DNA of 64,000 nucleotides from Mojavia pulchra JT2-VF2 (GCA_019359325.1 JAHHHN010000001.1:806001-870000); one strand, 5' to 3'; numbered from the stretch's first letter, positions 1 through 8,763 are shown. Notes: generated by a model from the sequence alone, not told the origin. Made by a program: numbers and translations.

Positions 1-297
1 TAAATGCGATGCCCAGGCTAATTCTGTTTTGACAGCTTCTGGTAAATCTGCTGCCAATACAAAACCTTCTTCCCCAATTAGTTGTACAACATCAGGCGAT
101 CGCGGCTGTACTTGCTGCCAAATTAAACCAGTCAAAATTAACACTGCACTCAAAATCACACCCACCACATCTCCCCGCGCTTGAGATTCTGTGATTTCCG
201 GTGTTAACAATCGGTTAATGAGCAAAAGTACAGCGCCTAACCCACCAACAACAAAGGGTAGACGCCGTAAAAATCGATTGGGATCAGATTTAGTCAT
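1..297 (-). CDS. Cofactor assembly of complex C subunit B-like membrane protein (3' end outside window)
   Basis: The first 99 codons of a minus-strand gene whose 3' part lies beyond position 1. It begins with ATG at 297 and reads MTKSDPNRFLRRLPFVVG. Two hydrophobic segments are visible, around residues 12-25 and 43-58 (GVILSAVLILTGLIWQQVQP), followed by the soluble stretch SPDVVQLIGEEGFVLAADLP. This matches, from memory, the cyanobacterial CCB2/CCB4-type family thought to help attach haem c(i) to cytochrome b6 of the b6f complex in the thylakoid membrane. That role is inferred from family naming only. It is co-directional with rpaB, 114 bp downstream of the rpaB stop, with a heptamer repeat tract in the gap. 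Confidence 0.6.
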   Translation of the reverse strand, partial: MTKSDPNRFLRRLPFVVGGLGAVLLLINRLLTPEITESQARGDVVGVILSAVLILTGLIWQQVQPRSPDVVQLIGEEGFVLAADLPEAVKTELAWASHL

Positions 298-305
298 GCC
301 TCTTT

Positions 306-337
306 AGTGCTGAGTGCTGAGTGCTGAGTGCTGAGTA
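306..337. repeat. Short tandem repeat, unit GTGCTGA
   Basis: About four and a half head-to-tail copies of the heptamer GTGCTGA sit in the 114-bp gap between rpaB and the upstream-read membrane gene, followed by a second, CT-rich tract with CTGCTCCT repeats at 376-393. Short tandemly repeated repetitive sequences of this kind are typical of Nostocales spacers. The same heptamer or its complement returns near 14.7, 23.3 and 36.8 kb. Confidence 0.8.
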
Positions 338-411
338 AAGATACTAGTCCCCAGTCCCCTTCCTTGTCTCCCCTGCTCCTCTGCTCCTCTGCTTCCTTGC
401 TACTGTGTTGT

Positions 412-1140
412 TTACTCTTCTCCAGGTTCAATTATCCTTTGAAACAGATAACCAGTACCTCTGGCTGTGAGAATCAATTCTGGGTTGCTAGGATCATCTT
501 CCAACTTTGCGCGTAAACGTGATATATGCACATCTACCACGCGGGTATCTACATGACGTTCTGGTGTATAACCCCACACCTCTTGCAAAATTTCGGAACG
601 AGAAAAAGCTTCTCCAGAGCGGCTAACTAGTAACTCTAGTAGGCTAAACTCCATACCCGTTAAGCGAATGCGCTCATCGCCTTTATAGACTTGACGCTTA
701 TTCGTATCAATTTTGATATTTCCAACGTGGATTACCCCAGAACTGGGAATTCCAGAAGCCCCGGTTTTGTCTACCCGCCGCAGCACTGAGCGAATACGAG
801 CTTCTAGCTCTTTAGGGGAAAAAGGCTTAACTACATAATCATCAGCACCCAATTCCAAACCAGTGATGCGATCCGCTACGTCCCCCAAGGCTGTTAGCAT
901 AATAATGGGGACATCTGATTCTTTGCGTAATTCTTGGCATACACCATAGCCATCTAGTTTTGGCATCATTACATCCAAAACTACCAAGTCAGGATCAGCT
1001 TTGCGAAAAGTTTCCAAAGCTTCTTCTCCGTCACCCGCTGTCACCACATCGTAGCCAATCATAGAAAGGCGCGTTTCCAAAATACGACGAATGCTGGCTT
1101 CGTCATCTACCACTAGGATTTTTTCTTTATGACTTTCCAA
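412..1140 (-). CDS. rpaB: OmpR-type response regulator RpaB
   Basis: Transcriptional regulator of photosynthesis, high-light and redox-responsive genes; in cyanobacteria it pairs with the kinase NblS/Hik33 and binds HLR1 sites. The receiver domain covers residues 5-120: acidic pair D12-D13, phospho-acceptor D56 in VLDVMMP, T83, and K105 in VVKPF. A winged-helix OmpR DNA-binding domain follows (about 138-238), ending in TARGTGYLF. The sequence is almost identical to RpaB as I remember it. There is no ATG at the expected place. Reading backwards, a TTG at 1149 lies only 2 nt after an AAGGAG motif, whereas TTG at 1140 (then ESHKEKILVVDD) is 11 nt after it and fits the family N-terminus, so 1140 was chosen (242 aa). 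It is divergent from radA across about 170 bp of AT-rich DNA. I could not find a clean HLR1 repeat there. Confidence 0.93.
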   Translation of the reverse strand: MESHKEKILVVDDEASIRRILETRLSMIGYDVVTAGDGEEALETFRKADPDLVVLDVMMPKLDGYGVCQELRKESDVPIIMLTALGDVADRITGLELGADDYVVKPFSPKELEARIRSVLRRVDKTGASGIPSSGVIHVGNIKIDTNKRQVYKGDERIRLTGMEFSLLELLVSRSGEAFSRSEILQEVWGYTPERHVDTRVVDVHISRLRAKLEDDPSNPELILTARGTGYLFQRIIEPGEE

Positions 1141-1310
1141 GTTTCTCAACGCTCCTTAACTAAAATTTTTCATGATTAATTTTTAATACCATAATATTAA
1201 GATATCATCCCATGAATCGATAGAGAAAAAGCTGTAACTACTATCATTATTGGATTTTTTGTTTGCTCGAAGAATTAAGCAAAAATTAAGATTATTTAAT
1301 AATATTAAGA

Positions 1311-2837
1311 ATGGCGAAGCCTAAAACCTTTTACGTTTGTAACGATTGTGGAGCAGAATCTTCCCAATGGTTCGGTAGGTGTCCAGCTTGCGGCACTTAT
1401 AATTCTCTAGAAGAGCAAATAAGTATCCAGTCCTCAGTGGATATACCCAGTCGCGGGGGAGTGAGTGGTTGGCAATCAGTTCAAACCAATGGCAAATCTC
1501 ATGCTAAACCAGCTAAAGCGCGAGCTTCTTTAACATTTGATCAAATTAGCGATCGCCAAATTGCTCGTTGGGAATCCGGTTATGGAGAATTAGATCGAGT
1601 CTTGGGTGGTGGGGTTGTCCCTGGTTCAATGGTACTGATTGGAGGCGATCCAGGAATTGGAAAATCAACTTTACTTCTTCAAGTATCGAATCAATTAGCG
1701 CAGAGATACCGCATTCTCTATGTAACTGGGGAAGAATCAGGACAACAGGTAAAATTACGAGCTTCACGGCTGGGAGTATCAAAAAGTGTAAGTGTAGTTG
1801 GCGATGAAAATACGAGTGTACCAGAACCAACTACTACTACTATCAACCCTGATAGTATAAATGCAGATTTATATGTATTACCGGAAACAGATTTAGAAGA
1901 AATTCTGCGAGAAATCGACTCCTTAAAACCGAATCTGGCAGTAATTGATAGTATCCAAACAGTGTTCTTTCCAGCACTAACTTCTGCACCAGGTTCTGTA
2001 GCTCAGGTACGGGAATGTACAGCTGCACTGATGAAAGTGGCAAAGCACGAAGATATCACAATGTTAATTGTGGGACACGTCACCAAAGAAGGTGCGATCG
2101 CCGGGCCGAAAGTCTTAGAACACTTAGTTGATACAGTATTGTATTTTGAAGGCGATCGCTTTGCCTCCCATCGGTTATTACGGACAGTCAAAAACCGCTT
2201 CGGTGCAACTCACGAAATCGGTATCTTTGAAATGGTATCCCAAGGACTGCGGGAAGTTGCCAACCCTTCAGAATTATTTTTAGGCAACCGTGACGATCCA
2301 GCCCCAGGTACAGCAATTGTAGTTGCTTGTGAAGGTACTCGTCCTATTGTTGTGGAGTTGCAAGCCCTTGTTAGTCCTACCAGCTACCCGTCCCCTCGTC
2401 GTGCTGCTACTGGTATAGACTATAACCGCCTAGTGCAAATTCTGGCAGTGTTAGAAAAACGAGTGGGGATTCCCATGTCGAAATTGGATTCTTACGTCGC
2501 TTCTGCGGGCGGTTTAAATGTCGAAGAACCGGCAGTAGATTTAGGAATAGCGATCGCCATCGTTGCCAGTTTCCGCGATCGCATAGTCGATCCAGGTACA
2601 GTTTTGATTGGCGAAGTCGGGTTAGGCGGACAGGTGCGATCAGTTTCTCAGATGGAACTACGGTTGAAAGAAGCTGCAAAACTGGGATTTAAAAGAGCGA
2701 TCGTCCCTAAAGGGCAAAAATTCCCCGATCTTGATATCGAGATTTTACCAGTTTCCAAAGTAATAGATGCGATTATTGCCGCCATCCCCCATCAAGAGCT
2801 AACAGAAGAGGATTTAGCACCCGATGAAGATGAGTAA
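1311..2837 (+). CDS. radA: DNA repair protein RadA
   Basis: RadA/Sms is a RecA-like ATPase and branch-migration helicase that processes recombination intermediates. All three modules are present. An N-terminal four-cysteine zinc finger has C10, C13, C24 and C27. A RecA-like ATPase core follows, with Walker A GGDPGIGKST at about residues 111-120, a Walker B-like NLAVIDSIQT, and the RadA-specific KNRFG motif at 294-298. The last part is a Lon-protease-like domain (about 335-485) without an obvious protease role. At 508 aa it is longer than the E. coli protein (about 460), partly through a Thr/Pro-rich insert in the ATPase core (EPTTTTINPDS), which seems usual in cyanobacteria. The start is ATG at 1311; no strong ribosome-binding site is visible. 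HIP1 octamers are frequent in the gene. Confidence 0.95.
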   Translation: MAKPKTFYVCNDCGAESSQWFGRCPACGTYNSLEEQISIQSSVDIPSRGGVSGWQSVQTNGKSHAKPAKARASLTFDQISDRQIARWESGYGELDRVLGGGVVPGSMVLIGGDPGIGKSTLLLQVSNQLAQRYRILYVTGEESGQQVKLRASRLGVSKSVSVVGDENTSVPEPTTTTINPDSINADLYVLPETDLEEILREIDSLKPNLAVIDSIQTVFFPALTSAPGSVAQVRECTAALMKVAKHEDITMLIVGHVTKEGAIAGPKVLEHLVDTVLYFEGDRFASHRLLRTVKNRFGATHEIGIFEMVSQGLREVANPSELFLGNRDDPAPGTAIVVACEGTRPIVVELQALVSPTSYPSPRRAATGIDYNRLVQILAVLEKRVGIPMSKLDSYVASAGGLNVEEPAVDLGIAIAIVASFRDRIVDPGTVLIGEVGLGGQVRSVSQMELRLKEAAKLGFKRAIVPKGQKFPDLDIEILPVSKVIDAIIAAIPHQELTEEDLAPDEDE

Positions 2838-2934
2838 TACCAATTTGAAAAAAGAATACGACAGATACACACTCCCTAATCCTTGTTATGTCTGGCTTTC
2901 TTAATTTTTAACTTTGAATTTTGAATTGGTATAA
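2837..2934. repeat. Short inverted-repeat element (ATACCAATTT ends)
   Basis: The spacer after radA begins with ATACCAATTTGAAAA and ends with the near-complement TTTTGAATTGGTAT, enclosing about 70 bp. Such ATACCAATT-ended foldbacks are common in filamentous cyanobacterial spacers and look like small non-autonomous elements (MITE-like). Neither a coding frame nor a target-site duplication is certain. Confidence 0.45.
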
Positions 2935-2966
2935 CATCTCCCCTCACAAACAAAGGAAAAACTCCC

Positions 2967-3677
2967 ATGACAGCCTTTACCCAAGATTATAAAATCACTT
3001 GGGAAAAACTACCCGACGATTACAGACTACCAGACGATCCAGTGGACAACATCAACCAACCAGCCTTAGCTGCTGCACTCACACAAAGTTTAGAGCTTGC
3101 TGGTAAACTTCCACCCAACGCCCTCACACCAACAAATTACGGTATCTGCGCTACATTAAATGGCAAAATTGTCGTTAAAGCGCCAGACTGGGCATATATT
3201 CCCAAAATTAGCGTCGGGAGAGAAGATGTAATACGTAGCTACACACCGCAGCTACAGGGAGACATACCCGTAATAGTCATAGAATTTCTTTCTGATACAG
3301 AAGGTGGGGAATACTCGATCAAACCCACTTATCCCCCAGGTAAATGGTTTTTTTACGAATGCGTTTTAAAAGCACCAAATTATGCGATCTTTGAACCTAA
3401 TAGCGGAGACCTAGAAGTTTATCGTTTAGATAATAATACAGGCAGATACGTTGTCCAAACTCCCAAGGACAACCAGCGTTACTGGATAGCAGAAATGAAT
3501 CTTTACCTTGCTGTATGGACAGGTACTCATGAAAATCGTGCAGGAAATTGGTTACGGTGGTGGGATGAACAAGGAAATCTACTGCTTTGGGGTACAGAAT
3601 TAGCTGAACAACAAAGACAACGCGCTGAAAGGCTAGCAGCACAATTGCGCGCGGCGGGAATTGAACCGCAAGATTAG
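2967..3677 (+). CDS. Uma2 family endonuclease-like protein (DUF820)
   Basis: A 236-aa member of the Uma2/DUF820 family, a PD-(D/E)XK nuclease-fold family greatly expanded in cyanobacteria and of unproven function. The pattern is a P-D pair at residues 73-74 (KAPDWAYIP), a second acidic residue at E106 in VIVIEFLS, and a later conserved region ending in the helix AEQQRQRAERLAAQLRAAGI. That ending is typical of the family. The N-terminus TWEKLPDDYRLPDDPVDN is also characteristic. The start is ATG at 2967 with AAAGGA upstream. It is followed by 465 bp without a firm gene and then a second Uma2 protein (4143-4964), which is only distantly similar, so the pair is not a recent duplication. Whether it cuts DNA is unknown. 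Confidence 0.85.
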   Translation: MTAFTQDYKITWEKLPDDYRLPDDPVDNINQPALAAALTQSLELAGKLPPNALTPTNYGICATLNGKIVVKAPDWAYIPKISVGREDVIRSYTPQLQGDIPVIVIEFLSDTEGGEYSIKPTYPPGKWFFYECVLKAPNYAIFEPNSGDLEVYRLDNNTGRYVVQTPKDNQRYWIAEMNLYLAVWTGTHENRAGNWLRWWDEQGNLLLWGTELAEQQRQRAERLAAQLRAAGIEPQD

Positions 3678-4142
3678 ACTTTTTGCAAATAATTTAGGTT
3701 TGCTAGATTAGCTAAACAAATCTAGCAATTTTCTATGCGAACAAAATTTGACTTTAATTCAGTATTACTAGTAATAAACTACTATTCAGCAACAGTTTTA
3801 AACTTAGAAATGGTGCAAGCAGGTCTAATGCGTCCTTCGGTGATTAGGTTGCATAAGATAAACAAAATAATTAGGTAGGCGATGGCAAATTGTCTGAACT
3901 TGAACTGTTTCTCGATCTACTGGGGAACGTCTTGCGCTGACTTTATGCTCTGCCATTTTTCATACATTTTTAATGGTACTTAATTTCAGCATTCCCCAAG
4001 TTAGTTAGACAATCATAGTTATTTATAGCCAATTATTAATAGAATTTTTTTCTACCATTAAAAAAGTGATATCTCACTAATTACCAGCCTTGGACAAGTT
4101 TCCTCTTACGAACAATCTTGAAAAAAATTCTTAAACTTTACT
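3678..4142. other. Intergenic region between two Uma2 genes
   Basis: AT-rich spacer of 465 bp. The only open stretch that looks at all protein-like is a 43-codon minus-strand frame at 3825-3956, listed separately. I see no hairpin with a T-run and no recognisable RNA gene. Confidence 0.5.
3825..3956 (-). CDS. Possible small ORF, 43 aa (doubtful)
   Basis: This minus-strand ATG frame reads MAEHKVSARRSPVDRETV and then QTICHRLPNYFVYLMQPN, ending at TAG. Composition is basic and polar, unlike random AT-rich translation, so it could be a small gene or the 5' fragment of a decayed one. No SD sequence is evident, and I recognise no family. Beyond the stop the frame is interrupted again within 40 bp. 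Confidence 0.2.
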   Translation of the reverse strand: MAEHKVSARRSPVDRETVQVQTICHRLPNYFVYLMQPNHRRTH

Positions 4143-4964
4143 ATGACTACTTTCCCTAAATACATCCCCCAATCTGACCCGCCACTTCCTCCTTGGGAAA
4201 CACTACCAACAATGTATGATTTACCCAGCAATAACCCAGAGGAGCCAGGTTTGCCAGACGATTTTCACTTTTTACAACCCTTACTTTTATATTTAACTTT
4301 TCAGCCAATTAACTGGAATCCTGAACTAGTTTATAGTGCTGCTGACCTCAATCTTTACTACGACCTTCAGCATCCTTTGTGGTACAAACGCCCAGATTGG
4401 TTTGGTGTTGTAGGTGTGCAAAAACTATACAAAGGCCAAGATTTACGTTTAAGTTATGTCACTTGGCAAGAACCAGCAAACCCTTTTGTAGTTGTTGAGT
4501 TATTATCCCCTGGTACAGAAGACGAAGATTTAGGCAACAAACAAAATACAACGGATAAACCTCTTAGCAAATGGGAAGTTTATGAAAGAATCTTGCGGAT
4601 TCCCTACTATATTGTTTTTAGTCGTTACACTAATGAACTCAGAGCATTTCACTTAGTAGGCGGTCACTATGAACCGATGACTTTAACTGAGGGACGCTTA
4701 CTGATGCCAGAATTGAGTTTAAGTTTAGGCTTATGGCAGGGGTCATTTCGAGATATTGAAAGGTTGTGGTTAAGGTGGTTCACTTTAGAAGGAGAATTGA
4801 TTCTTGCACCCGCCGAAGAAGCTACTGCTGCTACTGAACGAGCTATTATTGCTGAACAAGAAGCTAGAGATGCTAAACAAGAAGCTGAACAAGCAAAAAG
4901 AAAAGCAGCACAGTTAGCAGAACGTCTGCGTCAGTTAGGCGTGAATCCTGATGAACTGGAGTAA
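4143..4964 (+). CDS. Uma2 family endonuclease-like protein with C-terminal coiled coil
   Basis: A 273-aa Uma2/DUF820 protein. The fold core shows P84-D85 (KRPDWFGVVG), E119 in FVVVELLSPGTE, then WEVYERILRIPYYIVFSR and the LWLRWFTLEGELI segment before the tail. The last 55 residues form an Ala/Glu/Lys-rich amphipathic helix, probably a coiled coil, ending in AERLRQLGVNPDELE; this heptad-rich tail is usual in the family. The start is ATG at 4143. Its expression unit appears separate from the first Uma2 gene. Function is unproven; in cyanobacteria these proteins have been suggested to derive from mobile-element nucleases. Confidence 0.85.
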   Translation: MTTFPKYIPQSDPPLPPWETLPTMYDLPSNNPEEPGLPDDFHFLQPLLLYLTFQPINWNPELVYSAADLNLYYDLQHPLWYKRPDWFGVVGVQKLYKGQDLRLSYVTWQEPANPFVVVELLSPGTEDEDLGNKQNTTDKPLSKWEVYERILRIPYYIVFSRYTNELRAFHLVGGHYEPMTLTEGRLLMPELSLSLGLWQGSFRDIERLWLRWFTLEGELILAPAEEATAATERAIIAEQEARDAKQEAEQAKRKAAQLAERLRQLGVNPDELE

Positions 4965-5087
4965 TTACTACAACTTCAGGGATATTTTTTAATGTTTAAA
5001 AACTAGATTCACCTCTAGATAGAAATGCGATCGCCCACAAATTGTCACAATAATGACGACAACCGTTATTTTTGGAAAATAAATTTT

Positions 5088-5981
5088 ATGGGCTTTGGTA
5101 TTGGTGATATATTCTGGATTTTTCTTCTTCTTTCTTCCCTGCAACCCATTTGGCAAAAGCGCCAAATTGAATATCGCCGTCTCCGCGCCCTACAGGAATT
5201 TCAGCAAGAACGCAAGAGTCGGGTGATTTTGCTGATACACCGTCAAGAATCCATCAGCTTACTAGGAATTCCTTTATCACGCTACATTACTATTGAAGAT
5301 TCAGAACAAATACTGCGGGCAATTCGCCTCACCCCGCCAGAGGTTCCGATTGACTTAATTTTGCATACTCCTGGCGGTTTGGTATTAGCTACCGAACAAA
5401 TCGCTAGGGCATTAATTCGTCATCCCTCAAAAGTCACCGTTTTTGTACCTCACTACGCTATGAGTGGCGGAACAATGCTTGCCCTCGCTTCTGATGAAAT
5501 TGTCATGGATGCTAATGCTGTCTTAGGGCCAGTTGATCCTCAATTGGGTAACTTCCCGGCGGCGAGTATTCTTAAAGTGGTTAAAGATAAGCCCATCGGC
5601 GAAATTGATGACCAAACCTTAATTATGGCAGACCTTGCAGGCAAAGCCATTCAACAAGTACAGCGCTTTGTGCGGACTCTGCTGAAAGATAGTATGCCAA
5701 AACAAAAAGTTCAGCCAGAAAATATTGAACCAATTATCGAAGCTTTGACAACTGGACGCGTCACCCACGACTATCCCATCACTGTCGAGGAAGCAACAGA
5801 AATGGGGCTGCCCGTTACAGTCGGGCTGCCCCGTTCTATTTACGGACTGATGGATTTATATCCACAACCACAAGGCGGAAGGCCTAGCGTTCAGTATATC
5901 CCTATGCCCTACGATGACCGCCGTCCAATTCTTCCTATGCCTAAAGGCAGACCCTTAGAAGAACCAACTCAGATGAATTGA
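5088..5981 (+). CDS. SDH-family Clp-fold serine proteinase (membrane-anchored)
   Basis: A 297-aa protein of the ClpP/SppA-like superfamily. It has an N-terminal membrane anchor (GIGDIFWIFLLLSSLQPIW, residues 4-22) and then a Clp-fold domain: HTPGG at 93-97 is the substrate-binding and oxyanion region, and the nucleophile Ser126 lies in HYAMSGGTM. A conserved DEIVMDANAVLGPVDPQLG stretch follows. In the family a Ser-Asp-His triad is proposed; I can point to Ser126 with more confidence than to its partners. Substrates are unknown, perhaps membrane proteins. The frame stays open to 5025, but the family starts at MGFGIGD, so ATG 5088 was chosen. A 9-bp inverted repeat directly after the stop probably terminates it. 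Confidence 0.8.
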   Translation: MGFGIGDIFWIFLLLSSLQPIWQKRQIEYRRLRALQEFQQERKSRVILLIHRQESISLLGIPLSRYITIEDSEQILRAIRLTPPEVPIDLILHTPGGLVLATEQIARALIRHPSKVTVFVPHYAMSGGTMLALASDEIVMDANAVLGPVDPQLGNFPAASILKVVKDKPIGEIDDQTLIMADLAGKAIQQVQRFVRTLLKDSMPKQKVQPENIEPIIEALTTGRVTHDYPITVEEATEMGLPVTVGLPRSIYGLMDLYPQPQGGRPSVQYIPMPYDDRRPILPMPKGRPLEEPTQMN

Positions 5982-5982
5982 G

Positions 5983-6020
5983 ACCTTAAGACCATTATTT
6001 TTAGTAGCGGCTCTTAAGGT
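5983..6020. terminator. Bidirectional hairpin between convergent genes
   Basis: ACCTTAAGA (5983-5991) and TCTTAAGGT (6012-6020) are perfect complements around a 20-nt loop that contains ATTTTTAG. The right arm overlaps the stop codon of the minus-strand gene ending at 6014. Its position between two converging genes suggests transcription termination for both, though no classical T-run follows. Confidence 0.45.
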
Positions 6021-6793
6021 GTAGTTGTTGGTGTTGGCGTAGCTGTCGGTGTCGCTGTTGGCGTCGCCGTTGGTGTCGCCGTTGGTGTCGCTGTCGGTGT
6101 AACAGTTGGCCTAGCTGTTGGTGTCGCCGTCGGTGTTGCAGTTGGGGTAGCTGTCGGGGTAGCCCTTGGTGTCGCCGTTGGTGTAGCTGTCGGGGTAGCT
6201 GTCGGTGTAGCCCTTGGTGTCGCCGTTGGTGTAGCTGTCGGGGTAGCTGTCGGTGTAGCCCTTGGCGTAGCTGTCGGTGTAGCCGTTGGTGTCGCCGTCG
6301 GCGTAGCCGTTGGCTGTTGAATAGCTATCTTTGCCTCTTCATTCAACTTCTGGCGCAAGGCTAAATCAGCAATACCAGTTTCTTGTAGCTGGTATTTTTT
6401 CTGATATTCTCTGACCACCGCCTCCGTTCGGTCACCGTAAAATTGATCGCGGGGTAGGGGAGGATTTGGCTTAAGCACCGCATTCAAATTAGCTTGTAAA
6501 ATCCGAACTATTTGGGCGGCAAAATCTTGAGTTTTTGGCCCTGCTATCCCATCTACGGGTGACAACTTGTAGCCTTTTTGAAATTCACGGATTGCGTTTT
6601 TAGTTGCCTGATCGGTTAAAGGTGTATTACCTACCTCGACTTTATAGCCCAAACCACGCAACACAGAGCGGAATTGCTGTGGCGTATAGTTACGCTGGCG
6701 AGCGGCAAAAGTTGTATTTGAAGTTACTACACCCGCAGTTATTAGGCAAGCAGCAGTAATGGCAACGCTTGATTTTCCAAACCCACACCACAT
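6014..6793 (-). CDS. Secreted peptidoglycan-binding protein with long PTAT repeat tail
   Basis: 259 aa. Residues 1-31 look like a signal peptide (hydrophobic [13 protein letters not shown], then TTFAA). Two PG_binding_1-type repeats follow, about 36-100 and 102-152; the second contains [17 protein letters not shown]. From residue 161 to the end (99 aa) the chain is almost pure PTAT tetrapeptide, organised in a 16-residue higher-order repeat beginning with PRAT (at least three copies), and ending TPTPTTTP. The tail is encoded at 6017-6313 by a 48-bp imperfect tandem repeat, so length variation between strains is likely. A role at the cell wall, with the Pro/Thr tail as extended linker or glycosylation site, is inferred. 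It converges with the Clp-fold protease gene. Confidence 0.85.
   Translation of the reverse strand: MWCGFGKSSVAITAACLITAGVVTSNTTFAARQRNYTPQQFRSVLRGLGYKVEVGNTPLTDQATKNAIREFQKGYKLSPVDGIAGPKTQDFAAQIVRILQANLNAVLKPNPPLPRDQFYGDRTEAVVREYQKKYQLQETGIADLALRQKLNEEAKIAIQQPTATPTATPTATPTATPRATPTATPTATPTATPRATPTATPTATPTATPRATPTATPTATPTATPTARPTVTPTATPTATPTATPTATPTATPTPTTTP
6017..6313 (-). repeat. Tandem coding repeat, 12-bp unit in 48-bp blocks
   Basis: DNA coding for the PTAT tail. The 12-bp unit varies at synonymous positions (GTTGGTGTAGCT, GTCGGGGTAGCT and similar on the plus strand), and 48-bp blocks that each include one CCCTTGG variant (the Arg codon) recur three times at 6157-6268. Slippage or unequal recombination is the likely origin. 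Confidence 0.8.
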
Positions 6794-7055
6794 AAATGAA
6801 AACTCCTTTGGCTTAAATCAGCAGGATATAAAAGCTAACAGAAGCATTTTAAGTTTCTTGTATATCTTTTTTATCAATAATTAACGAATTTTGATTAATT
6901 AATGTGTCATTGGTTAAGTTAGTTAATAGATTATTAAAATTTTTGCATCTTTCTAGAGACTTATTTTTAATAATCAGTGGCAATCGGCTGGCAAAAACTG
7001 AAACTGTATAATTTAAGAGGCTTATATTAGATGCTTGTATAATTCATTACTGAAA

Positions 7056-8492
7056 ATGCCTAATTTAAAGTCCCTAAAGCGTTCACAACTTTACTTTGAA
7101 AGGTTAATGGCAATTACTGCCACGGTGAACTTATGTTTAGTTTTGTTTAATTTAAGTTACCTGCCTTGGCGGGATTTTTACTGGCGGAGACTGCCACAAA
7201 TTACTCAAATTTATGACCCAATTAAGGGCATTGAAGCGCATAGAGAAACCAAAAACTATCTCAACCAAGTAGACGCTTTAGCAGAACAGGTAAGCCAGAC
7301 AGGTTTACAGTCGCCTCAGACACAAAAAAAGCTGGAGGAAATCAGCCGTCTTAGTAGCGAGATGATTGACAGCAATCCCTTTGCAGCAGCGGGTAAAAGC
7401 GGGACTTTAGAAAAAATCAAAAACCGGATGCGCGATCGCGCACGTCAAGAATCTGCAAAGCAAGCTTTTAGAGTGTTTTGGAGTCCGGCATACTTATCTC
7501 AACAAGGCTGGAACCAAGAAATTAATTTTTTCAATCAACAAATCCGTCCTCTAATTTCTACTAACTACTACCGCGGAATCGGAGAAGATGGTGAACCGAT
7601 AGATAATTTTTGGCTGCTTGACTTACCATTTATAGGTTTATTTGCTCTAGAGTTGCTAGTACGTACTTTCTATATCAGACGCCGCCATCCAGGTTTTAGC
7701 TGGCTTGATGCTGTCTTGTGGCGTTGGTACGATTTGTTATTGTTGCTACCATTTTGGCGGTGGTTGCGAATCGTCCCTGTTTTAGTTCGTCTTGATCAAG
7801 CGCAGTTATTAAATTTACATCCAGTATGGCGGCAAATTCATCACGGCATCGTAGCTAATTTTGCCGAAGACATCACAGAAATTGTAGTGGTGAGAGTAAT
7901 TAACCAGATTCAAGGCTCAATTAAACGAGGTGAGTTAACGCGCTGGCTACTGCAACAAGAAAACTTGCGCCCATACATAGATATTAATAATGTAAACGAA
8001 GTAGAGGCGATCGCTGGGCTTTTAGTGCAAACAGTCGTCTACCAAGTACTGCCCCAAATTCAACCAGAAATCACAGCCATTTTGCGCCACAGCATTGAAA
8101 CTGCTTTCCAACAAATACCCATGTACCGCAACCTCCAAATGCTACCAGGCGTGGGGCAGGCACAAACCCAGCTAAGTGAACAAATGGCAACCCAAATCAC
8201 AACTAACCTATACAATGCCTTAGTAAACGCTGTGCAAGATCCTGTTTCCGCAAAACTCACGAGCCAACTAGTGCAACGCTTCAGCGCCGCCTTGAGTGCG
8301 GAAGTGCAGAAAAAACAAGTACTTGCAGAAATTCAGAGTTTACTTTTTGACTTTTTGGAGGAAGTCAAGCTCAACTACGTCCAGCGTTTATCTCAAGAAG
8401 ATATAAACCAAATTTTGGAGCAAACTAAGCAACTACGAACACAAGCAGCGGTTCAGCCAGTTGTGGATAGTGGTGCGCTCACAACTAAATAA
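7056..8492 (+). CDS. Conserved cyanobacterial membrane protein of unknown function
   Basis: 478 aa from ATG 7056; an in-frame TTG at 7035 is an alternative start. I recognise it only as a conserved cyanobacterial type. A first hydrophobic segment lies near residues 20-38. A polar, helical region with several Gln/Glu-rich stretches follows to about 170. Two to three further membrane segments come next (FIGLFALELLVRTF and YDLLLLLPFWRWLRIVPVLV). The C-terminal half is a soluble, mostly alpha-helical region rich in Gln and Ile/Val. The segment LFALELLVRTFYIRRRH followed by DLLLLLPFWRWLRIVPV faintly recalls the S1-S4 region of an ion channel, but no pore loop is present. It is monocistronic, divergent from the PTAT protein. 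Confidence 0.7.
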   Translation: MPNLKSLKRSQLYFERLMAITATVNLCLVLFNLSYLPWRDFYWRRLPQITQIYDPIKGIEAHRETKNYLNQVDALAEQVSQTGLQSPQTQKKLEEISRLSSEMIDSNPFAAAGKSGTLEKIKNRMRDRARQESAKQAFRVFWSPAYLSQQGWNQEINFFNQQIRPLISTNYYRGIGEDGEPIDNFWLLDLPFIGLFALELLVRTFYIRRRHPGFSWLDAVLWRWYDLLLLLPFWRWLRIVPVLVRLDQAQLLNLHPVWRQIHHGIVANFAEDITEIVVVRVINQIQGSIKRGELTRWLLQQENLRPYIDINNVNEVEAIAGLLVQTVVYQVLPQIQPEITAILRHSIETAFQQIPMYRNLQMLPGVGQAQTQLSEQMATQITTNLYNALVNAVQDPVSAKLTSQLVQRFSAALSAEVQKKQVLAEIQSLLFDFLEEVKLNYVQRLSQEDINQILEQTKQLRTQAAVQPVVDSGALTTK

Positions 8493-8738
8493 AAAAAGTA
8501 ATTGTTAAATCTTATAACAGCAGTAGTTCGCTCAAAATCCAAGTTTTATAAGGCTATTTAGTCCTTACATTAAGGATTAGAGGTAGTATTGCATTCATCT
8601 TGATTAAAGATTGAAAATTAGGTAAGGAAATGAAATAATTTCTTCCTACTCCCACCAAAAGAAATGCGCTAAACTCAGATTAGGTCGAACCATCATTGGT
8701 TCGTCACAAGACTTCTTGGAAGATATCCCTATCGCAGG

Positions 8739-8763
8739 AAGTGGGTCAATGCCCACTTTTTTT
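8739..8763 (+). promoter_or_regulatory. Terminator-like hairpin in the rimP leader
   Basis: AAGTGGGT and GCCCACTT (8739-8746, 8751-8758) pair across a CAAT loop and run straight into seven T residues (8757-8763), 13 nt before the rimP ATG. This is an intrinsic terminator in the 5' leader of the operon. A hairpin of this kind in front of rimP/ylxS occurs in many bacteria and is a candidate attenuator of rimP-nusA, perhaps sensing NusA. That regulatory role is inference. Confidence 0.6.

Noticed and set aside
1546-2679. Several frames antisense to radA
   Set aside because: All lie within the intact radA gene and have no independent support.
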